From an uncultured Prevotellaceae bacterium (GTDB taxonomy: Bacteria; Bacteroidota; Bacteroidia; Bacteroidales; Bacteroidaceae), in contig OMWI01000011.1 in NCBI GenBank assembly GCA_900314715.1, positions 1 to 64,000 on the forward strand: 64,000 nt of DNA, in the 5' to 3' direction. A program made the position numbers and the translations under genes. This document shows, in pieces, positions 42,301-50,393 of this stretch (its first letter is position 1; each line of letters begins with the position of its first letter). Below the pieces are notes generated by a model. The model worked only from the letters and a program-made list of their open reading frames with translations, was not told the DNA's origin and did no database searches.

Positions 42301-43149
42301 TCAAATTATCAATTCTCTATCTCCTTTGACAATTGCATTTACGAATTCTATGATTTCATCGTAATCAATATTGGGATCATTTAATAGTTCTGTATGTTGT
42401 TTTGAACTCAAAAAGTGAATCGTTAATTCATTTTTGGGAAATGTATTCAAGATGGCTCTAACCATTCTGTCCTCTATAGGAATACTTTCAAACAAAACCA
42501 TTTTCATCATTTCATTATCGACACATAGATGATTGCTAATACATAATCCATGTGAGAATTGAGATGAATAACATTGATAATAATTTGCAAGTTTTCCTTC
42601 AAATCCAACGTGAATATACATATCTAAATAGCTTAGACTTTTTGGATGTTTAATTGATTCATATTTCCAATTGTTGTTATTAATTATGTTCTCTATTACT
42701 TTCTTGTTTAGATTCATATAAGGATGTGAATATAACTTTCTTTCAATTTGGTAAATAATCTCATCACAAACACTATCATTGGTGATTGTATTGTTGCCTT
42801 TCTCTAATAATACAATTACATGCTTTTTATAGGACTCAAAGCCATCTAATGCATATAAATAATGTCTAAACAAAACATCTTCTTCATCCTCTCTTTCATA
42901 AATAAAACTATAAACAATAACATTATCTAATAATCCACGAAGAACACATCTAATAGACACTTCATCTTGACTTTCTTTTACTAAAGAATTAAATGTATGG
43001 AACATCCTTACCACCTTTTGGATAATAATGGTTTTAAAATGATTAGGATTATCTAAAGTTACTTCAGAATATTTTTGGAAAAGATATTCTGAAAAAGAAT
43101 CCATCATCGCAAGATATAATTTGAATATTGTTGATTTACCTCTAATCAT
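42301..43149 (-). CDS. Unknown helical protein between the two kinases
   Basis: 282-aa, AT-rich, predicted mostly helical protein, no signal peptide or membrane helix. The pattern RCVLRGLLDNVIVYSFIYE and YYQCYSSQFSHG loosely resembles DUF5677-like proteins, which are frequent in defence islands; this is weak. It ends 9 bp before the ATG of the second kinase gene and starts 35 bp after the first, so it is an integral operon member. Confidence 0.55.
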   Translation of the reverse strand: MIRGKSTIFKLYLAMMDSFSEYLFQKYSEVTLDNPNHFKTIIIQKVVRMFHTFNSLVKESQDEVSIRCVLRGLLDNVIVYSFIYEREDEEDVLFRHYLYALDGFESYKKHVIVLLEKGNNTITNDSVCDEIIYQIERKLYSHPYMNLNKKVIENIINNNNWKYESIKHPKSLSYLDMYIHVGFEGKLANYYQCYSSQFSHGLCISNHLCVDNEMMKMVLFESIPIEDRMVRAILNTFPKNELTIHFLSSKQHTELLNDPNIDYDEIIEFVNAIVKGDRELII

Positions 43150-43184
43150 TTTTATTGATAATCAGTTAATTACAATTTTCATAT

Positions 43185-45584
43185 TTAAAATGATGTTTGA
43201 TAGTTTAGTTCTATCAATTTTGTATGAAAACATTCAGGTAACATGGATTTAAACTTTTCTGTTTTTAATGGAGGAATATAAATAGGAATTTCAAGCCACT
43301 CAATAATACTATGTAATTGATCAAATGCATCTTCTGCAATTTTCTCTATAGAGCTTGGCAATTTAATAGCTTTCAGTTCTCCATCACGAAATGCATAACT
43401 ACCAATTTCTCGTATACCATCAGGTATTTCAAAATAAGATTCTTCTCCCCAATATGAAATCAATTTGTCATTCAAATAAAGTGCATTATCAACAATGGAA
43501 AAACTATTTGAATAATTGATTATTTCAAGATGTAAGTCATAACTGGCGAATTCTCCCCACATCATAAATGGATTCTTTTTTATTTCTCTTACAGAAGATG
43601 GTATAACTATCTTCTTAATAGAACAATATGAAAAAGCAAAATCATCTATGATTTCCACTCCCTCTGGTATAATAAACTCATCAGCATCACCAATAACGCA
43701 CTGAATTAGCACTTTTTTTCCTTTACTATATAATGTACTGTTTGCCACTTCAAAATTTGGAGAATTACAAATAATATCAACTTTATTTCTAAATGGAGTT
43801 TTGCCGATAGTACAAATAGATTTGGGAATTATCATTCTTTTTAAATTATACGAAGAAGCACCATTATCTGCAATATTTATTGTACCTTCTAAAACATCGT
43901 ATTCAACGACATCATTCTCTATACTATACAAAGTTCTCTTGTCTTTACTATATTTGGCTTTGTTTCCGTCCCACCAATAATTACACCATTGATTATAGGT
44001 TATTATTGCACTATCTAAACCTTGTTTAGCAGCTTGTTCCATCCAATAAAGAGCTTTGTTTTTGTCTACTTCTACGCCTTTACCATAATAATAACAATAT
44101 GCCAAAGAACTCTGACCATATTTGTTTTTTTTAAGAGCTGATTGATTATACCAATATGATGCTTTTTCGTAACATTTTGTAACACCTGAGCCATGTTCAT
44201 AACAAATTCCCAATTTCCACATTCCTTCTGAATGCCCTCTTTCTGCTGCTCTTGTATAACATTTAACCGCCTCATTGTAATTTGTTAGACTATATTTGTA
44301 AATATCCCCCTTCGCTATCATTGAACTTATATCACCTGAATCTACGGCTTTGGTAAAGTATTCAAAAGCCTTATTGATATCTTTTTTTACTCCTATTCCA
44401 TCACGATAACAAAATCCTATATGTCTTAATGCTCTTGCACATCCATTTTGGGCTGATATGTCGTACCACACTCTTGCCTCTGTATAATCTATTTGAGTAC
44501 CATATCCATTTCTGTAACAACATCCAACACAACATTGTGCGTCTGCATTTCCAATTATTGCAGCCTCTTTAAAAAGTACAAATGCTTTATTATGATCTAT
44601 CTGTTTTTTGTCTTTACCTTCCTCACAAATGTTCCTTGCTTGATTATATACATATTCTGCATAAGCTAATCCAGTTTTCGGGTTCTTTAACATAAATAGT
44701 TTTGGAGACATCAAATCTAATGTTTTTTTAGCATATACTATCATAAAAATGCCAAATAATAATTTCAATTCATCATCATCAAATATATTATGAATAGAAA
44801 CCATCACACCACAAGAATTAAGATTTACATAATCTTCAACTCTAAATAGAAAGAAATCATTAGAGCAAAAATCATTTACCAATTCGACATTTATCGAAAA
44901 AACTTTTAATGATAAAGCGATTAATGCAATAGCGAAATCATCTATTTTTTCATTAAACAAATCCTCATTACGTGAAGGATGTCTAAAATTTGGGCTACCT
45001 AACTCACGAGCTTTTTGACCTTTCATGGATGGAACATACATCCCATCATAATCGATAAGAACGAGGGCTCCGTTTTCACGAACAAGGATGTTGTCAGGTT
45101 TCAGATCGCCATGAGCAAATGGCTGAAGAATAAGCCACTGGGCCAACTGGGAGAAACGATAGGCAAGCATTTCAAGGAAATACTTATTATCAAGGTTCTC
45201 ACGCAGATACTTGTCGAGTGTTTTACCTTCCACCCAATCCATCAATAGCACAGGAAACTCCGTTTCTGTAGTTTGGTCTGTATCAACGAATAGCTCCTTA
45301 TCCAAATATCGAATAGAAACGAGATAAGGTGATGAGATGTCTTTCAGTTCCTTGGCAATCTCGCGATAAGCCTCTGCACGTCCTTCTTGTTCCTTCGTGA
45401 AACATTTCAAGGCATATAGCTCTCCACTCTGTTCGTCTTTCATTTTAAAGACCACGGCAAAGTTTCCACTTGTCATTTCGGGTAAACCATCTTCATCCAA
45501 TACGGGTTTTAGATAACTTAATTCATTGAAGTTATCTTCTGCCGATTTGATAGCTTCGATATATTCTGAAATCAATGGGAACAT
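43185..45584 (-). CDS. Serine/threonine kinase with Sel1 repeats and BspA-type leucine-rich repeats
   Basis: 799-aa first gene of the operon. Residues 1-260 form a kinase (VVFKMK, LYALKCF, HGDLKPDN, DYDGM, LGSPNFRHPSR). Residues about 330-545 hold Sel1-like TPR units (AQCCVGCCYRNGYGTQIDY, ALRHIGFCYRDGIGVKKDI, GMWKLGICYEHGSGVTK). Residues about 580-780 hold BspA-type LRR units (IPKSICTIGKTPF, IPEGVEIIDDFAFSYCS, IPDGIREIGSYAFRDGE). Repeats of both kinds usually bind protein partners, so this kinase may also be the sensor. The ATG at 45584 matches that of the sister kinase. Confidence 0.85.
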   Translation of the reverse strand: MFPLISEYIEAIKSAEDNFNELSYLKPVLDEDGLPEMTSGNFAVVFKMKDEQSGELYALKCFTKEQEGRAEAYREIAKELKDISSPYLVSIRYLDKELFVDTDQTTETEFPVLLMDWVEGKTLDKYLRENLDNKYFLEMLAYRFSQLAQWLILQPFAHGDLKPDNILVRENGALVLIDYDGMYVPSMKGQKARELGSPNFRHPSRNEDLFNEKIDDFAIALIALSLKVFSINVELVNDFCSNDFFLFRVEDYVNLNSCGVMVSIHNIFDDDELKLLFGIFMIVYAKKTLDLMSPKLFMLKNPKTGLAYAEYVYNQARNICEEGKDKKQIDHNKAFVLFKEAAIIGNADAQCCVGCCYRNGYGTQIDYTEARVWYDISAQNGCARALRHIGFCYRDGIGVKKDINKAFEYFTKAVDSGDISSMIAKGDIYKYSLTNYNEAVKCYTRAAERGHSEGMWKLGICYEHGSGVTKCYEKASYWYNQSALKKNKYGQSSLAYCYYYGKGVEVDKNKALYWMEQAAKQGLDSAIITYNQWCNYWWDGNKAKYSKDKRTLYSIENDVVEYDVLEGTINIADNGASSYNLKRMIIPKSICTIGKTPFRNKVDIICNSPNFEVANSTLYSKGKKVLIQCVIGDADEFIIPEGVEIIDDFAFSYCSIKKIVIPSSVREIKKNPFMMWGEFASYDLHLEIINYSNSFSIVDNALYLNDKLISYWGEESYFEIPDGIREIGSYAFRDGELKAIKLPSSIEKIAEDAFDQLHSIIEWLEIPIYIPPLKTEKFKSMLPECFHTKLIELNYQTSF

Positions 45585-45655
45585 AGGCTTAAGTTTTGAT
45601 GCAGCTAAATTAATCAATATATTTTTGATGTGCAAATAATATGTAGGGAATTTTG

Positions 45656-45687
45656 CAAATATAGTTTTTCATAAGTCTTTTATGCAA
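45656..45687 (-). promoter_or_regulatory. Promoter of the kinase/DarT-VWA/PP2C operon
   Basis: Minus strand: -7 TATATTTG (45656-45663) followed by C, and a TTG at 45685-45687 about 21 bp away as the -33. It lies 72 bp before the first ATG. The -33 is immediately next to a 22-bp phased array, which could overlap it as an operator. Confidence 0.55.
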
Positions 45688-45773
45688 GTTTCATTTCGTA
45701 TAATGGCAATGTACGAATGGTACATGGGCAATGTACGAATGGTACATGGCTAATGTACGAAATAAAATGAAAG
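45686..45773. repeat. 22-bp phased array with palindromic units
   Basis: Units start at 45686 (degenerate), 45708, 45730 and 45752. The core units differ only in the last two bases and read AATGTACGAATGGTACATGG, containing the palindrome ATGTACgaatgGTACAT. The array abuts the -33 of the operon promoter. Confidence 0.75.
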
Positions 45774-45924
45774 CCCATCCCCAACCCTTCCCCAAGGGAA
45801 GGGAGCTTTAAATGGTTGCGAGAGCCAAATTGTTAATAGGTTAATTGTTTAGTATATTGTGAATCATGATTCTTCATTCCTCATTCTTCATTCTTCTTTT
45901 TTTTTGAATTCTTCATTTTCTTCC

Positions 45925-46327
45925 AAGACCTCCCGTTGTTTTTGCTAAACCATTAAGTATTAATGAGTTGAGAAATGGAAAAGCTTCAAAGACCTCCCGT
46001 AACACCTCCCGTAAGACCTCCCATAGACCTCACCTAAGACCTCCCTTATTTCAAATTGAAAATTGAAGGTAAAAATTGAAGATTAAAAATTAGGTAATCT
46101 CTCAACACTAAACACTAAACACTAAACACTAAACACTAAACACTAAACACTCAACACTCAACACTAAACACTCAACACTAAACACTCAACACTCAACACT
46201 CAACATTACCCAGAGTGTGAGGTCTTACGGGAGGTCTATGGGAGGTCTTACGGGAGGTCTTACGGGAGGTCTTGAAAAACTAACTCGTTGATGTTGAAAA
46301 GATTAAGAGGTCTAACGGGAGGTCTTA
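45925..46327. repeat. Dispersed GACCTCCCGT element, copy 2
   Basis: Same order as at 11155-11475: AAGACCTCCCGTTG, a 45-bp spacer containing ATTAATGAGTTGAGAAATGG, then GACCTCCCGTAA units (period 11-12 bp), a variable centre, and inverted units (ACGGGAGGTCTTACGGGAGG). Here the centre holds AACACTA heptamer arrays instead of the spacer seen in copy 1. Confidence 0.75.
46103..46207. repeat. Array of 7-bp units AACACTA/AACACTC
   Basis: About 15 tandem heptamers reading CTCAACACTAAACACTAAAC and so on, the same family as at 35844-35955. Confidence 0.85.
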
Positions 46328-46333
46328 AAAAAA

Positions 46334-46500
46334 TGAAGAATGAAAAATGAAGAATGAAGAATGAAGAATGAAGAATCGATTGTTCACAAATATCAATTCA
46401 CAATTCACAATTAATAATTCTCAATTCACAATTAATAATTCTCAATTCACAATTCACAATTCTTAGTTCAATCTTCATTCCTCAATCTTCAATTTTATCG
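46334..46500. repeat. Arrays of 7-bp units GAAGAAT and CAATTCA
   Basis: 46334-46378 is GAAGAAT in tandem; about 46393-46465 alternates CAATTCA, CAATTCT and CAATTAATAATT variants; the TTCATTC/TTCAATC runs that follow partly mirror the first array. Confidence 0.7.
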
Positions 46501-46740
46501 ATTCTTCATTCTTCGTAACAGCTACGCGCCCCATGACATGAAGACAATAATCTTCAAAAAACTTACGAAAATCTTACGAAAAACTGTAATGGAATCTGTA
46601 CAGGATCATCATTTTTGTTAGTTTTTTGAAGATTTTTGTTCGTGGTAAAGGAGAGATGCTGAGTTGTTACGATATACAATGGTATCGTTTGAGATGTCTA
46701 AATGTGTCGTTTATGAAGCAGAAACAAGTACTATGTTTCA

Positions 46741-46864
46741 AAGGTGTGGAGGATGTGGAGGAAGAAATAGTAACTTTCCTTATAGGAAATTATTTACCCC
46801 CGACCTAAATGTTTTTTCTTTATATAAAAGTTACTATATTATCCTCCACATCTTCCACACCCTT
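46741..46864. repeat. Long inverted repeat (about 37-bp arms)
   Basis: Left arm 46741-46777 (AAGGTGTGGAGGATGTGGAG onward) is nearly perfectly inverted at 46827-46864 (ending CTCCACATCTTCCACACCCT). The loop of about 49 nt holds a small inner hairpin (TTTCCtataGGAAA). This could be a structured RNA or a palindromic mobile remnant. Confidence 0.7.
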
Positions 46865-46932
46865 CACCACCTCGCTCATTTCGACTGAGCCTAAATATGT
46901 TCAGGGATTCAGAAAAAGAGTCGCCTTCGTCG

Positions 46933-47011
46933 AGAAATCTTATAAATCTGTTCAAAATATCTCAAATCTATTGCTCCTATTGTTGGATTTTTACAGATTT
47001 ACAAGATTTCT
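46933..47011. repeat. 19-bp inverted repeat
   Basis: AGAAATCTTATAAATCTGT (46933-46951) and ACAGATTTACAAGATTTCT (46993-47011), one mismatch, 41-nt loop. Confidence 0.65.
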
Positions 47012-47126
47012 GACCCGAAAGGGGCACTCCTTCGTATGATTATTTTGAAGGTGCTGAGTAGCTACCTTTCTTCATTAATTTGTTAATAAGTATTTGAGTT
47101 TTTTAGTTTATATGATGAATTTTGTT

Positions 47127-47134
47127 TATATTTG
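47127..47134 (+). promoter_or_regulatory. Probable -7 element for sulfatase operon
   Basis: TATATTTG followed by C matches TAnnTTTG, 55 bp before the ATG; no good -33. Confidence 0.45.
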
Positions 47135-47189
47135 CATGTTCAATGAGAAAAATGGAATGGATAGTTGAAGTTCTGAAAACGGTGGAATT

Positions 47190-48728
47190 ATGAGTAAGAA
47201 AAGAACTACGATACTTGCCAGTGGTATGTTTGTGGCTTCGGCACTGAATGTCATTGCTGCCAACAAGACCGATAAGCCGAATATCATTTTCATTCTTTGC
47301 GATGATATGGGATATGGCGACTTGGCGTGTTATGGACAGAAATATATCCAAACACCCCATATAGACCGATTGGCCAGCGAAGGGATGAAATTCACGCAAG
47401 CGTATGCGGGGAGTCCTGTTAGTGCGCCTTCTCGTGCCACTATCATGACAGGACAGCATTCTGGTCATGGACACGTGAGGGGAAACAAGGAATATTGGCC
47501 ACAATCGCCGATGATGAACTACAAGGACAATCGAGAGTTTTCCATCGTCGGTCAGGAGCCCTACGATGCGCGCCACGTGATACTTCCCGAAGTGATGAAA
47601 AGGAATGGCTATGCAACGGGTATGTTTGGCAAATGGGCAGGAGGATATGAAGGTTCGAGTTCTACGCCCGATAAAAGAGGAGTAGACGAGTTCTTTGGTT
47701 ATATTTGCCAGTTTCAAGCACATCTGTATTATCCCAATTTCTTGAATAGATATAGTCAATCCAAAGGCGATACGGCGACGATTCGCATCACGCTCGACGA
47801 GAATATCAACTATCCCATGTATGGGGATGACTATCGTAAACGTACCCAATATTCAGCCGACTTGATTCACCAAGAAGCGTTGAAATGGATTGACAGGCAA
47901 TCGAAAGACCAACCCTTTTATGGCTTCTTTACCTATACGTTACCCCATGCGGAACTCGTGCAACCTAACGATTCAATCTTGGCTTTTTATAAAAAGCAGT
48001 TTTTCCATGACAAGACATGGGGCGGAAGTGAAGGAAGTAGATACAACGAGGCCATCCATACCCATGCGGAGTTTGCGGGTATGATTACCCGTTTGGATGC
48101 TTACGTGGGAGAAGTGATGGATAAGTTGAAAGAGAAGGGGTTGGATGATAATACCATCGTGATATTCAGTAGCGATAACGGTCCTCATGAAGAGGGTGGT
48201 GCTGACCCTGCGTTTTTCGGTCGTGACGGACAATTGCGCGGATTGAAACGCCAATGTTATGAAGGTGGAATCCGAATACCTTTTATCGTCAGATGGCCAG
48301 GGAAAATCAAGGCTGGCGAGGTAAACGAACATCAACTTGCCTTTTACGACATCATGCCTACGTTTTGTGAAATCATCGGCGAGAAGAAATTCCCCAAGAG
48401 ATATGTGAATAAGGAATTGAAGACCGATGGCTTTGACGGAATATCTTTCGCCCCAACCTTGTTGGGTCATGACGACAAGCAAAAGAAGCATGACTTTCTC
48501 TATTGGGAATTTCATGAGACCAATCAGATAGGTGTGCGAATGGGAGATTGGAAATTGGTGGTTATCAACGGAAAGCCTCATTTGTATGACTTAAAGAACG
48601 ATATTCATGAAGACCATGACATAGCGGAGGCGCATCAAGATGTCGTAAATACGATGGTGGATATTATTTATCGTGAACATACACCGAGCGAATTGTTTGA
48701 AGTGACCTTGCCAACCAAAAAAGAGTAA
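47190..48728 (+). CDS. Secreted Ser-type sulfatase
   Basis: Exported sulfatase (512 aa, signal peptide to about residue 24) that removes sulfate esters from glycans such as mucin or glycosaminoglycans. The active-site motif is Ser78-Ala-Pro-Ser-Arg (SAPSRATIMTG), so the residue to be converted to formylglycine is Ser, not Cys. Metal-binding DDMGYGD is near the N-terminus, and SSDNGPHEEGG gives the later Asp-Asn pair. The maturase anSME needed for Ser-type sulfatases is encoded 13 bp downstream. Confidence 0.9.
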   Translation: MSKKRTTILASGMFVASALNVIAANKTDKPNIIFILCDDMGYGDLACYGQKYIQTPHIDRLASEGMKFTQAYAGSPVSAPSRATIMTGQHSGHGHVRGNKEYWPQSPMMNYKDNREFSIVGQEPYDARHVILPEVMKRNGYATGMFGKWAGGYEGSSSTPDKRGVDEFFGYICQFQAHLYYPNFLNRYSQSKGDTATIRITLDENINYPMYGDDYRKRTQYSADLIHQEALKWIDRQSKDQPFYGFFTYTLPHAELVQPNDSILAFYKKQFFHDKTWGGSEGSRYNEAIHTHAEFAGMITRLDAYVGEVMDKLKEKGLDDNTIVIFSSDNGPHEEGGADPAFFGRDGQLRGLKRQCYEGGIRIPFIVRWPGKIKAGEVNEHQLAFYDIMPTFCEIIGEKKFPKRYVNKELKTDGFDGISFAPTLLGHDDKQKKHDFLYWEFHETNQIGVRMGDWKLVVINGKPHLYDLKNDIHEDHDIAEAHQDVVNTMVDIIYREHTPSELFEVTLPTKKE

Positions 48729-48741
48729 AAACACTTGATAG

Positions 48742-49923
48742 ATGAACCGAACCATTTCTCCCTTTGCCAGACCCTTGTACGTCATGCTTAAACCCGTTGG
48801 GGCAGCATGTAATTTGGCTTGCGACTACTGTTACTATCTTGAAAAGGCAAATCTGTATAAAGGTGTCGAAAGTCATGTGATGAGTGAAAGGCTATTGGAG
48901 CGATTCGTAAAGGAATACATCCAATCTCAAACCATGTCAGAAGTGATGTTTACTTGGCATGGAGGCGAACCATTATTGCGACCATTGTCTTTCTATCAAA
49001 AAGCTTTAGAGTTGCAGAAAAAATATGCGCAGGGTAGGGTGATTAACAATAGTCTGCAAACCAATGGCACGTTGTTGACAAAGGAATGGTGTCGTTTCTT
49101 CAAAGACAATAATTGGTTGATTGGAGTGTCGATTGATGGTCCTCAGAGATTGCATGACGCGTATCGGAAAAACAGACGAGGACAACCGTCGTTTTCGGAA
49201 GTGATGCGCGGGATAGAATTGCTCAATCATTATGGTGCGGATTGGAATGCCATGGCCGTCGTCAATCGATTCAATGCCGATTTTCCGTTGGAGTTTTACC
49301 ATTTCTTTCGGTCGATAAATTGTCGTTTTATCCAGTTTACGCCAGTCGTAGAGAGAATCTTTGAACATCAAGACGGACGGCATTTTGCTTCTCCCATGCA
49401 AGAGGAAGGAGAGTTGGCTGATTATTCGGTAACTCCCGAACAATGGGGGCGTTTCCTATGTACGATATTCGATGAATGGGCGAAGCACGACATTGGCGAG
49501 TATTTCATACAAATCATTGAGTCGACTTTTGCCAATTGGATGGGTGTACCCTCAGGAGTTTGTTCGTTGGCAAAGACATGCGGTCATGCGGGAGTCATGG
49601 AATTGAATGGGGATGTTTTTAGTTGTGACCATTACGTATTTCCAGAGTATAAATTGGGGAATATCTATCAGCATAGTTTGGCTGAAATGATGTATGGCGA
49701 CAAGCAAAGGAAATTTGGATTGATGAAATATGATTCTCTACCAAAGCAATGCAAGACGTGTGAATTCCTTTTCGCTTGTCATGGCGAATGTCCCAAGAAT
49801 CGGTTTGCGACAACCGCTGATGGTGAAAAGGGATTAAACTATCTCTGCAAGGGATATTACCAGTTTTTCAAACACGCAAAACCTTTCATTGAAGATTGGA
49901 TAGCTTGCAGAGGTGAGTGGTGA
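48742..49923 (+). CDS. Anaerobic sulfatase-maturating radical SAM enzyme
   Basis: 393-aa radical SAM protein with CX3CX2C (CNLACDYCYY, Cys23/27/30) and a C-terminal SPASM-type Cys-rich region (CSLAKTCG, DVFSCDHYVFPEYKLGNI, CKTCEFLFACHGECPKNRF). It converts the Ser or Cys of the sulfatase motif into formylglycine without oxygen. It is cotranscribed with the sulfatase, which matches the Ser-type motif there, and lacks a signal peptide, so it acts before export. Confidence 0.92.
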   Translation: MNRTISPFARPLYVMLKPVGAACNLACDYCYYLEKANLYKGVESHVMSERLLERFVKEYIQSQTMSEVMFTWHGGEPLLRPLSFYQKALELQKKYAQGRVINNSLQTNGTLLTKEWCRFFKDNNWLIGVSIDGPQRLHDAYRKNRRGQPSFSEVMRGIELLNHYGADWNAMAVVNRFNADFPLEFYHFFRSINCRFIQFTPVVERIFEHQDGRHFASPMQEEGELADYSVTPEQWGRFLCTIFDEWAKHDIGEYFIQIIESTFANWMGVPSGVCSLAKTCGHAGVMELNGDVFSCDHYVFPEYKLGNIYQHSLAEMMYGDKQRKFGLMKYDSLPKQCKTCEFLFACHGECPKNRFATTADGEKGLNYLCKGYYQFFKHAKPFIEDWIACRGEW

Positions 49924-49946
49924 GAGGTGAGTAGTGAGAGAATAGA
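49912..49946. repeat. 7-bp repeats GTGAGTG/GTGAGAG
   Basis: GTGAGTG, GTGAGAG, GTGAGTA, GTGAGAG in tandem, starting in the last codons of the maturase gene; same family as the hairpin arms at 33451-33508. Confidence 0.7.
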
Positions 49947-50011
49947 AGCAAGCTAAGCTTACATTGTTTTATAAATTGTTTTGTTTCTAAGTGTTTTTTG
50001 TTGATTTAGAA

Positions 50012-50043
50012 TTTGGTTTGTTCAGCAATATGCTGTATATTTG
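50012..50043 (+). promoter_or_regulatory. Bacteroidetes-type promoter for the 57-aa gene
   Basis: TTTG (50012-50015), 20-bp spacer, TATATTTG (50036-50043) followed by C; ATG at 50111. Confidence 0.75.
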
Positions 50044-50110
50044 CAGAAAAATAATAACTAACGTAAAATCTATTGATAATTATCTATCATTCTAAACAAA
50101 TAATAATTTT

Positions 50111-50284
50111 ATGAAAGAACAAGTATTACAAGCAATGCGTGATGCAGGAAAACCTGTATCTGCAGGTGAAGTGACGAAAGCACTTGGTGCTGATCGCAAG
50201 GAAGTGGATAAGGCTTTTGCTGAGTTAAAGAAAGAGGGTGCCATCGTATCACCCGTTCGTTGTAAATGGGCACCTGCTCAATAA
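50111..50284 (+). CDS. Small winged-helix-like protein (57 aa)
   Basis: Short gene with its own ideal promoter and terminator, so I am confident it is expressed. The product (MKEQVLQAMRDAGKPVSAGE onward) has the helix-turn-helix-wing order: helix 1 VLQAMRDAG, helix 2 SAGEVTKALG, helix 3 RKEVDKAFAELKKEG, then a beta wing AIVSPVRCKWAPA. It is basic and abundant in Lys, like a small nucleoid-associated or transcription-related protein. No partner is obvious. Confidence 0.8.
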   Translation: MKEQVLQAMRDAGKPVSAGEVTKALGADRKEVDKAFAELKKEGAIVSPVRCKWAPAQ

Positions 50285-50348
50285 ATCTATTTGAAATAGC
50301 TTTGAATGTATAATATGCATTTCGACGCAAATTAATTTTTTCTTCAAT

Positions 50349-50373
50349 AGGAGGGTTCTTATCCCTCCTTTTC
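50349..50373 (+). terminator. Terminator of the 57-aa gene
   Basis: AGGAGGG, seven-base loop, CCCTCCT followed by TTTTC. Confidence 0.8.
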
Positions 50374-50393
50374 ATTTAAAACAATTGACAATT

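Larger units (their letters stand above)
45585..47189. other. 1.6-kb non-coding repeat region
   Basis: No believable gene. From left to right: operon promoter, 22-bp array, GACCTCCC element copy 2 (45925-46327), AACACTA heptamers (46103-46207), GAAGAAT heptamers (46334-46378), CAATTCA arrays (to about 46500), a 37-bp long inverted repeat (46741-46864), a 19-bp inverted repeat (46933-47011) and the sulfatase promoter. Open frames at 46626-46888 cover the inverted repeat and look accidental. Confidence 0.7.

Noticed and set aside
46626-46888. Two overlapping short plus-strand frames
   Set aside because: They lie on a long inverted repeat and have no recognisable domain, so coding is unlikely.
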